From: Bacillota bacterium
GTDB lineage: Bacteria > Bacillota > Clostridia > Oscillospirales > Ruminococcaceae
Length of the DNA: 6,343 nucleotides
Direction: 5' to 3'
NCBI GenBank assembly: GCA_023439605.1
Contig: JAEXNS010000202.1
Coordinates: 1 to 6,343, forward strand
Shown: positions 1-4,619 of the stretch, in pieces
How positions within the stretch are numbered: position 1 is the stretch's first letter
How the letters are laid out: every line of letters begins with the position of its first letter
Translations under genes and position numbers: made by a program
Notes under the pieces: generated by a model
The model's database searches: none
The model's input: the letters and a program-made list of their open reading frames with translations, nothing else
Told to the model about the DNA's origin: nothing

Positions 1-252
1 TCTGCAGAATATGTTGCTTTTGTAAGAGATTTGTTTGATAAAAATAAAATTGTATGGCAAACCGGAGAACTTGGAAGAGTTGATTTAGGTGGTGGCGGTA
101 CGGTTGCGGCATATGTTGCAAATTTAAATATAGATACTATTGATGTTGGGGTTCCTGTTTTGTCAATGCATGCTCCTTATGAAGTAGTTTCAAAAATAGA
201 CGTTTACATGACTTATAAAGCATTTAGTGCTTTTTTAAACGATAAATCTTAA
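1..252 (+). CDS. M18-family aminopeptidase, C-terminal fragment (5' end outside window)
   Basis: The reading frame is open from base 1 and stops with TAA at 250-252, giving the last 83 residues of a longer protein. The fragment holds the motif GGGGTVAAYVA followed by DVGVPVLSMHAPYEV, the C-terminal signature of M18 (aspartyl/aminopeptidase I type) zinc peptidases. In this family the His of the 'MH' pair (codon 169-171) is a metal ligand and the Gly-rich stretch lies close to the active site. The family makes large cytoplasmic oligomers that remove N-terminal, often acidic, residues from peptides. An internal TTG at 31 could be mistaken for a start, but the frame continues upstream with family-like sequence (AEYVAFVRDLF), so this is a cut gene and not a small one. 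Its stop codon lies inside the left arm of the following terminator. Substrate specificity cannot be judged from this part. Confidence 0.9.
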   Translation, partial: SAEYVAFVRDLFDKNKIVWQTGELGRVDLGGGGTVAAYVANLNIDTIDVGVPVLSMHAPYEVVSKIDVYMTYKAFSAFLNDKS

Positions 253-289
253 AACAATAATACCGTCTATATGACGGTATTATTGTTTT
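251..289 (+). terminator. Rho-independent terminator of the aminopeptidase gene
   Basis: A perfect 17-bp inverted repeat (251-267 with 273-289) encloses a 5-nt loop (TATAT). The left arm begins with AAAA and the right arm ends with TTTT, so it could work in both directions. It overlaps the aminopeptidase stop codon. Homology to mobile element copy 1 starts directly after it. Confidence 0.85.
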
Positions 290-290
290 A

Positions 291-488
291 TAAGTAAAGT
301 TTACGGTTTTTAAAGGGTTTCGACTCTGTGGAGTCGACCGGGCTTTCCGGTCGCCCTGGACCTTCGGTAAAATGTCTTCACCCTATGCTAAAATTGCCTC
401 AGCAATTTGCTTAAGTTGACGACATTGTTCGGTCGCCCTAGATCTTCGGAAAAACATCCCTGAACTATACATATGGCTTAATAGTAAC
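291..488 (+). mobile_element. MITE-like element, copy 1 (left end lost, internally expanded)
   Basis: The stretch matches the other three copies in this window: the GTAAAGTTTAC hairpin near 295-305, the CGACTC/GAGTCG hairpin (321-326 with 331-336), the GACCGG/CCGGTC hairpin (336-341 with 347-352), and the GGACCTTCGGTAAAAT block (358-373). The right terminal repeat is GGCTTAATAGTAAC (475-488), one base off the family consensus. The 14-bp left repeat is missing: homology begins at about 290, directly against the upstream terminator. The copy is about 65-75 bp longer than the others because the CGGTCGCCCT...CTTCGG block occurs twice (348-376 and 430-458, 24 of 29 bases alike) with a hairpin-forming insert between. 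No flanking direct repeat is visible, as expected if the left junction was deleted. It contains no coding sequence. Confidence 0.8.
371..426. repeat. Nested hairpin insert within element copy 1
   Basis: AATGTCTTCA (371-380) pairs with TGACGACATT (417-426) with one mismatch. Inside it, AAATTGC (391-397) pairs perfectly with GCAATTT (402-408) around a CTCA loop. None of the other three copies has this segment. It may be a second small palindromic element inserted into copy 1, or a remnant of a longer ancestor. Confidence 0.55.
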
Positions 489-509
489 AAAAATTAAAAG
501 GAAAGATAA

Positions 510-1247
510 ATGATGAATAAGATAGTGAGAAATTTAGAACTTAAAAATAAAAAGATAGAATATGAATTAACTATAAAAGATGTTAAAAATATAAATCTTA
601 GAATTTTCCCAAATGGGAAAATCTTTGTTTCGGCAAATAGAGGAGTAAAATTTGAAACAATAGATGAATTTATAATTTCAAAAGCAGATAATATTTTGTC
701 TGTACTAGACAAATTTGGGGATTTAAAAGAGGTTCCGAAAAATAAAAGGCAATATATAAGTGGTGAGACTTTTAAAATACTAGATAAAATAATTTATCTA
801 AAAGTTCATATAGGTAGAGAAGAAAAAGTAAGGTCAGATGGAAAAAATATATATTTAACAGTTAAAGAAACATCTGGCCTTTATGTAAAACAGGCGTTAG
901 TAAATAATTATCTAGACAATCTTTCTAGAGAAATATTTACTAAAATAATGATGGATGTACATCCTATTTTTAAGGAATACAACGTTCCTATTCCTACTTT
1001 AAAAATAAAAAACATGAAAACTGTTTGGGGCTCGTGTATGCCGTCAAAAAATCAAATAACATTAAATAAAAAACTTTTGTCAGCACCAGAAATTTGCATT
1101 AAATATATAATTATTCACGAATTTTGTCATTTTATACATCAAAATCATTCAAAAGAGTTCCATAGCTTGGTTACGAAAATTATGCCAAACTGGAAAGAAT
1201 ACAAGGATATTCTAAATAAAAATTTTACAAGTGATTTTAATTATTAA
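510..1247 (+). CDS. YgjP/DUF45-type (M48-like) zinc metallopeptidase family protein
   Basis: The 245-residue product has the full YgjP-like layout. An N-terminal beta-rich part (about residues 15-60) contains INLRIFPNGKIFVSAN and an amphipathic helix. A middle part has YISGETFKIL (82-91). The C-terminal catalytic part holds the family signature WGSC (173-176) and the zinc motif HEFCH (203-207), with a further likely ligand in NHSKEFH (H213). His203, His207 and His213 would bind zinc and Glu204 would be the general base. There is no signal peptide or membrane segment, so it is cytoplasmic. Annotation pipelines usually call this family SprT-like or M48 metallopeptidase; a UTP pyrophosphatase activity has been reported for E. 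coli YgjP, so the substrate is left open. Two ATGs (510 and 513) follow AAAAGGAAAG; I took the first, and the second is about as likely. Only about 20 bases separate the gene from element copy 1, so no independent promoter space remains. Confidence 0.88.
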   Translation: MMNKIVRNLELKNKKIEYELTIKDVKNINLRIFPNGKIFVSANRGVKFETIDEFIISKADNILSVLDKFGDLKEVPKNKRQYISGETFKILDKIIYLKVHIGREEKVRSDGKNIYLTVKETSGLYVKQALVNNYLDNLSREIFTKIMMDVHPIFKEYNVPIPTLKIKNMKTVWGSCMPSKNQITLNKKLLSAPEICIKYIIIHEFCHFIHQNHSKEFHSLVTKIMPNWKEYKDILNKNFTSDFNY

Positions 1248-1292
1248 AAAATAAATAGAGATTAGGTGTTTACTAATCTCTATTTATTTTTT
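1246..1292. terminator. Strong terminator between convergent genes, probably bidirectional
   Basis: A perfect 20-bp stem (1246-1265 with 1273-1292) has a 7-nt loop (GTGTTTA). The arms start with AAAAAA and end with TTTTTT, so either strand reads as stem plus U-tract. It overlaps the metallopeptidase stop codon (1245-1247). The right T-tract runs into the left end of element copy 2, which now separates this hairpin from the convergent mscL gene. Confidence 0.88.
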
Positions 1293-1423
1293 TATATTCA
1301 GCCTATAAAGGTGAAATTTACTATTTTGAAAGGGTTTCGACTCTGCGGAGTCGATCGGGCTTTCCGGTCGCCCTAGATCGTAGGTAAAATATCCCGGACT
1401 TATACATATGGCTGAATAGTAAC
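1291..1423 (+). mobile_element. MITE-like element, copy 2
   Basis: The copy is 133 bp. Its left terminal repeat is TTTATATTCAGCC (1291-1303), which equals the consensus with one substitution and one missing base. Its right repeat GGCTGAATAGTAAC (1410-1423) is perfect. The internal hairpins CGACTC/GAGTCG (1338-1343 with 1348-1353) and GATCGG/CCGGTC are present, the latter with a T-G wobble. Candidate target duplication: TTTATTTT (1283-1290) and CTTATTTT (1424-1431), 7 of 8 alike, though such A/T-rich matches are weak evidence alone. The right end lies one base from the mscL stop codon, and the left end lies in the terminator T-tract. Confidence 0.82.
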
Positions 1424-1424
1424 C

Positions 1425-1868
1425 TTATTTTTTATTTGATTGCTGTTTTAGTAGGTCTCTTATTTCTTTTAATAAAACTACTTCGTCTGAAGGTTTTGGG
1501 GGTTCTTTTGGTGCTTCTTTTTTCTTCATAAATTTGTTTATAATTTTTATTAAAATAAATACACAAAAAGCTACTAAAATAAAGTTTATAATTGATTGTA
1601 AAAACAATCCTATTGGTATAGATAAACCATCATTACTCCAAGGAATAGAGATAGATAATCCACTAATGTTTATGCCTCCTATTATAGTACCCAATAAAGG
1701 TGTTATGATATCATTTACAAGAGATGTCACTATTGCAGTAAACGCACCTCCAATAATTATACCTACTGCTAAGTCAATAACATTTCCACGAGATATAAAC
1801 TGCTTAAATTCGTTGATAAAACCTTTTGATTTTTCAACAGATTTTTTTAAATCTTCTTTTTTTGCCAT
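1425..1868 (-). CDS. mscL: Large-conductance mechanosensitive channel MscL
   Basis: The 147-residue membrane protein matches MscL along its length. An N-terminal amphipathic part contains FKQFISRGNV (21-30). The first membrane helix and pore lining include DLAVGIIIGGAF (32-43), followed by IVTSLVNDIITPLLG (46-60). A periplasmic-side loop (about 61-83) precedes the second membrane helix (about 84-110), a basic KKK cluster (115-117), and a C-terminal cytoplasmic helix EVVLLKEIRDLLKQQ (129-143). The channel opens under membrane tension and releases solutes during hypo-osmotic shock; it works as a homo-oligomer, usually a pentamer. The ATG (complement of 1866-1868) directly follows an in-frame TAA, which fixes the start. 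A GGAAGG site (complement of 1881-1886) lies 12 bases upstream, slightly far. The gene is convergent with the metallopeptidase gene. Its leader and its 3' border both carry a mobile element copy. Confidence 0.96.
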   Translation of the reverse strand: MAKKEDLKKSVEKSKGFINEFKQFISRGNVIDLAVGIIIGGAFTAIVTSLVNDIITPLLGTIIGGINISGLSISIPWSNDGLSIPIGLFLQSIINFILVAFCVFILIKIINKFMKKKEAPKEPPKPSDEVVLLKEIRDLLKQQSNKK

Positions 1869-1909
1869 TTACAAATCAATCCTTCCAGTAATTTAATTAA
1901 AATACTTCG

Positions 1910-1917
1910 CTTAAAAT
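1910..1917. repeat. Left target-site duplication of element copy 3
   Basis: CTTAAAAT stands directly before the left terminal repeat of copy 3 and is repeated exactly at 2041-2048, directly after the right terminal repeat. A perfect 8-bp match at both boundaries is the mark of insertion by a DDE-type transposase. Confidence 0.8.
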
Positions 1918-2040
1918 TTTACTATTCAGCCACTAAAGTAAAGTTTACGGTTTCGCAAGGGTTTCGACTCTGCGGAGTCGACCAAGCTTTCCGGTCACCC
2001 TGGACCTTCGGTAAAATATCTTTGCTGGCTGAATAGTAAC
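1918..2040 (+). mobile_element. MITE-like element, copy 3, with 8-bp target duplication
   Basis: The copy is 123 bp, bounded by TTTACTATTCAGCC (1918-1931) and GGCTGAATAGTAAC (2027-2040); the two ends pair over 13 of 14 bases. The hairpins GTAAAGTTTAC (1939-1949) and CGACTC/GAGTCG (1965-1970 with 1975-1980) are intact, but the third stem is damaged (GACCAA against CCGGTC). This is the shortest copy because it lacks the TATACATAT segment found near the right end of copies 1, 2 and 4. It stands between mscL and the best upstream mscL promoter candidate, so it is probably transcribed, as its complement, in the mscL leader. Confidence 0.87.
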
Positions 2041-2048
2041 CTTAAAAT
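2041..2048. repeat. Right target-site duplication of element copy 3
   Basis: CTTAAAAT is the exact partner of 1910-1917. It directly follows the right terminal repeat. Confidence 0.8.
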
Positions 2049-2077
2049 ATTATATCATAAATTTACTTAAAAATCTA
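2049..2077 (-). promoter_or_regulatory. Candidate sigma-A promoter for mscL (extended -10)
   Basis: On the minus strand, TATAAT (complement of 2049-2054) is preceded by TGA, giving the extended -10 form TGnTATAAT. Seventeen bases upstream lies TAGATT (complement of 2072-2077), a weak -35 with 3 of 6 consensus bases. Transcription would start near 2042, at the very edge of element copy 3. Without the element and one duplicated octamer, the leader to the mscL ATG would be only about 45 nt, a normal length. Confidence 0.55.
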
Positions 2078-2080
2078 TGA

Positions 2081-2094
2081 TTAGTAATTACTAA
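2081..2094. promoter_or_regulatory. Perfect 14-bp palindrome in the divergent promoter region (possible operator)
   Basis: TTAGTAATTACTAA is identical to its own complement. It lies just upstream of the candidate mscL -35 and about 90 bases before the FIST-operon -35. The region is very A/T-rich, so a chance palindrome is possible. The rest of 2041-2183 shows only A/T-rich DNA with two TTAGTTA copies (2102-2108 and 2111-2117) and no gene. Confidence 0.3.
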
Positions 2095-2183
2095 AAATAT
2101 TTTAGTTAGATTAGTTAATATAATTGTTTTAAACACCAATTTAAATTTATTTGAAAAATAAAGATTTTATTTCCTAAACAGTA

Positions 2184-2212
2184 TTTACAAATGAAAATTA
2201 ATATAGTATAAT
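2184..2212 (+). promoter_or_regulatory. Sigma-A-type promoter of the signalling operon
   Basis: TTTACA (2184-2189, 5 of 6 to TTGACA) and TATAAT (2207-2212, perfect) are separated by exactly 17 bases. Transcription would start near 2219, giving a short leader with the strong ribosome site AAGGAGGG (2225-2232) directly before the FIST gene. Confidence 0.8.
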
Positions 2213-2238
2213 TAGTAAAAAAATAAGGAGGGATTTTG

Positions 2239-3372
2239 ATGAAAATAGAACAAATCATATATAAAGAACAAAAATTTAATAAAAAAATCGAACTATCTGA
2301 AAATGCACAATTAGTTTTATTATTTGGTTCTAGAAATTTAATAGAAGATAAAGAAATATTTTTGACAATAAAAGAAAAATTTAAAAATGCATATATAATG
2401 GGAAGTTCTACAGCAGGAAATGTTGAAAATTTGCAAATAAGTGACGAACAAATAAATATAACAGCAATTTATTTTGAAAAGTCACGTATAATTTGCGGTA
2501 GTGTTGACTTAGAAGATTTTGAAGATGATATGAAAGCATCAATAAAAATGATAAATGGCATTGAAAAAGAAAATCTAAAGTCGATATTTTTATTAACTGA
2601 AGGTTTAAATATAAATGCTGGAAGATTTGTTGAAGGTCTCAAAAACTCCTTAGATGTTAGTGTAAAAGTAGTTGGTGGTCTTGCCGGAGATGGAGCAGAT
2701 TTTAAAAAAACATCAATAATTGCAAATGACTATGCAAAAAGTAATTGTGTAGTCTATGTTGCATTTTATGATAATATAAATGTTGGTTGTTGTGCATATG
2801 GTGGATGGACAACTTTTGGTATAGAAAGAATTGTTACAAAATCAAAAGGAAAAAAAATATATACAATAGATGGTCAGCCAGCAGTAAACCTATATAAAGC
2901 TTATTTAGGTGAGGACGATATAAATAAATTATCAGAAAATTTAGATATTTTGAGGTTTCCAATGGCTTTTAGGAAAAACGAAACGGACGAATATTTTATA
3001 AGAACTGTCTTAGGTATAGATGAAAAAACTGGTGCTTTAGAATTTAAGGCTGATATTCCGGAATCATCGACGTGTAAATTAATGAAAGCAAATAAAGAAA
3101 AATTAATTGAAGGTGCCGCTATTGCAACACAAAATAGTTACTCTTGTATGAACAACAAAGTTGATTTAGCATTGATAGTAAGTTGTTTTGGGAGAAGGTA
3201 TATATTGCACAATAGAATAGATGAAGAATTGGATGCTATACAAAGTGTAATTGGCAAAGATGTTATGATTTCAGGGTTTTTTTCATATGGAGAAATAGGA
3301 CCTCAAAAAGAAAATACATATAGTGAAATGCACAATCAAACATTAACCGTGATGTTATTATCTGAAGATTAA
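2239..3372 (+). CDS. FIST-domain (FIST N + FIST C) intracellular sensory protein
   Basis: The 377-residue product carries both halves of the FIST sensory module. FIST N (about 20-200) includes GSSTAGNV (55-62), GGLAGDGADF (146-155) and GGWTTFG (188-194). FIST C (about 210-373) includes DGQPAVNLY (211-219), SCFGRR (315-320), GFFSYGEIGP (346-355) and HNQTLTV (365-371). FIST domains occur in prokaryotic signalling proteins and are predicted to bind small ligands, possibly amino acids. This protein has no transmitter, output or membrane segment, so it is probably a stand-alone cytoplasmic sensor that acts on a partner. The next gene, a histidine kinase without its own recognisable sensor domain, starts 12 bases after its stop and is the obvious partner (inference). 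A TTG three bases upstream is in frame, but the ATG at 2239 fits AAGGAGGG with 6 bases between. It is the first gene of the operon. Confidence 0.9.
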   Translation: MKIEQIIYKEQKFNKKIELSENAQLVLLFGSRNLIEDKEIFLTIKEKFKNAYIMGSSTAGNVENLQISDEQINITAIYFEKSRIICGSVDLEDFEDDMKASIKMINGIEKENLKSIFLLTEGLNINAGRFVEGLKNSLDVSVKVVGGLAGDGADFKKTSIIANDYAKSNCVVYVAFYDNINVGCCAYGGWTTFGIERIVTKSKGKKIYTIDGQPAVNLYKAYLGEDDINKLSENLDILRFPMAFRKNETDEYFIRTVLGIDEKTGALEFKADIPESSTCKLMKANKEKLIEGAAIATQNSYSCMNNKVDLALIVSCFGRRYILHNRIDEELDAIQSVIGKDVMISGFFSYGEIGPQKENTYSEMHNQTLTVMLLSED

Positions 3373-3384
3373 TGGAGTGATATT

Positions 3385-4449
3385 ATGGAATTAAATAAAT
3401 TGTTTAAAAAACAACTAATCAAAACTGGACAAATAACTGAAAATATAAATGATACAGATGAAATGTTAGAAACTGATGATAAAAAAAGAAAACTATTAGA
3501 AATAATAAATGATACTTACAACGAGTTTGAAGAAGATAGGGATTTTCTTGAAAGAAGTATAGATATAAGCTCAAAAGAATACATGGAGAGATTAGTTCAA
3601 ATAAAAAATTTACAAACATCTTTAATTTCAAATGAAAAAATGGCAAGTATAGGACAACTTTCAGCAGGTGTAGCACATGAAATAAATAATCCTTTAAGTT
3701 TTATTCAGAGTAACTTAGAAACTTTCGAAAAATACACAAAAACTATAATTGAATATAAAGAGATATGTGAAAAGCTAAGGAAAGTTGATTACATAAAAGA
3801 TGACAGATACATAAATGCAATGAAAGAAATAGAAAATCAAGCGAGATTGAGAAAGGTTAATTATATATTTGAGGATATGCCTGTGCTTATGCAGGAAACA
3901 ATAGATGGAATATATAGAATAGTAAATATAGTAAACAGTTTACTCAATTTTTCCAGAATGGGGTTAAGTGGTCAATGTGAGGATTATGATATTAATAAAG
4001 GTATAAAAGATACTCTAACTATTTCATACAACCAACTAAAATACCACGCAAAATTAGAGGAAGAATATGGAAATGTAGGGTTGATTAAGGCAAAAGGAGG
4101 GGAAATAAATCAAGTAATACTAAACATAATAATGAATGCGGCATACGCAACTAAAGGCATAGATAGACAGGCTGTTATAAATGTTAAAACATACTCCGAT
4201 GAAGAATTTGTTTATTGTGAAATAACAGATAATGGTGTTGGAATGAACAAAGATCAAGTTAATCATATTTTTGAACCCTTTTATACTACAAAGCCTATTG
4301 GAAGTGGTACAGGTTTAGGGTTAAGTATATCGTATGATATTATAGTAAACAAACATGGTGGAAAAATAGATGTATTTAGTAAAAAAGATAAGGGTTCGAC
4401 TTTTAAAATTTCTTTAAAAAAAAATAATTTAGCGGATTGTTGCAAATAA
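3385..4449 (+). CDS. Soluble sensor histidine kinase (HisKA + HATPase_c)
   Basis: The 354-residue product has an N-terminal charged, probably coiled-coil region (about 25-90) and no membrane segment or recognisable sensor domain. The H-box AGVAHEINNPLSF (94-106) contains phospho-acceptor His98. About 75 residues of helix separate it from NSLLNFSRMG (184-193). The ATP-binding domain shows the N-box NQVILNIIMNAA (242-253), G1 DNGVGM (282-287), F-box FEPFYTTK (296-303) and G2 GTGLGLS (308-314), so all catalytic parts are present. The protein would autophosphorylate in the cytoplasm. Its input probably comes from the FIST protein encoded directly upstream (12-base gap), and its output goes to the receivers encoded downstream (inference). 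GGAGTGA (3374-3380) precedes the ATG closely. The stop codon lies inside the 8-bp duplication made by element copy 4. Confidence 0.93.
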   Translation: MELNKLFKKQLIKTGQITENINDTDEMLETDDKKRKLLEIINDTYNEFEEDRDFLERSIDISSKEYMERLVQIKNLQTSLISNEKMASIGQLSAGVAHEINNPLSFIQSNLETFEKYTKTIIEYKEICEKLRKVDYIKDDRYINAMKEIENQARLRKVNYIFEDMPVLMQETIDGIYRIVNIVNSLLNFSRMGLSGQCEDYDINKGIKDTLTISYNQLKYHAKLEEEYGNVGLIKAKGGEINQVILNIIMNAAYATKGIDRQAVINVKTYSDEEFVYCEITDNGVGMNKDQVNHIFEPFYTTKPIGSGTGLGLSISYDIIVNKHGGKIDVFSKKDKGSTFKISLKKNNLADCCK

Positions 4450-4452
4450 AAT
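4445..4452. repeat. Left target-site duplication of element copy 4
   Basis: AATAAAAT overlaps the kinase stop codon (TAA at 4447-4449), abuts the left terminal repeat, and is repeated exactly at 4587-4594. Confidence 0.82.
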
Positions 4453-4586
4453 GTTACTATTCAGCCTCTAAAGGTAAAACTTAAGATTCTGTAAGGATTG
4501 CGACTCTTCAGAGTCGAACCGTGGGCTTTCCGGTCGCCCTGGACCTTCAGTAAAATATCTCGGCTATACATATAGCAAATAGTAAC
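4453..4586 (+). mobile_element. MITE-like element, copy 4, inside the signalling operon, with 8-bp target duplication
   Basis: The copy is 134 bp and has the perfect left repeat GTTACTATTCAGCC (4453-4466). The right repeat is decayed to AGCAAATAGTAAC (4574-4586). The hairpin CGACTC/GAGTCG (4501-4506 with 4511-4516) is kept while its loop changed to TTCA, where T-A replaces the T-G of the other copies. GGGC/GCCC can also pair around 4523-4538, and GCTATA pairs with TATAGC (4563-4576). It lies between the kinase stop codon and the ribosome site of the regulator gene, so operon transcripts must cross it. No transposase or coding sequence is present. Confidence 0.88.
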
Positions 4587-4594
4587 AATAAAAT
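4587..4594. repeat. Right target-site duplication of element copy 4
   Basis: AATAAAAT is the exact partner of 4445-4452. It directly follows the right end of the element. Confidence 0.82.
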
Positions 4595-4619
4595 TTATAT
4601 AAAGAAGGAAGTGATGGAT

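Noticed and set aside
31..252. Separate small gene starting at the TTG at 31
   Set aside because: The same frame stays open to base 1 with aminopeptidase-like sequence and no ribosome site precedes the TTG.
291..488. Repeats as a CRISPR array or tandem repeat locus
   Set aside because: The copies are far apart, have inverted ends and target duplications, and there are no regular spacers or cas genes.
494..712. Minus-strand open frame of 72 codons
   Set aside because: It lies opposite the well-supported metallopeptidase gene, has no family resemblance, and its low-complexity hydrophobic sequence is what A/T-rich antisense gives.
1534..1896. Plus-strand open frame of 120 codons
   Set aside because: It is the antisense shadow of mscL, which matches its family along its whole length.
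1918..2040. Element as a true tRNA or a known riboswitch
   Set aside because: It has no T-loop (TTCGANNC in place), anticodon arm or CCA end, and I recognise no riboswitch core; terminal repeats and target duplications explain it as a mobile element.
3419..3676. Minus-strand open frame of 85 codons
   Set aside because: It is antisense to the kinase coiled-coil region and rich in Leu/Phe from reversed A-rich codons; it has no plausible start context.
4565..4601. Promoter inside or after element copy 4 (TATACA at 4565, TATATA at 4596, TAAAAT at 4551)
   Set aside because: None has a -35 better than two or three matching bases at proper spacing, and a start from 4596 would remove the ribosome site.
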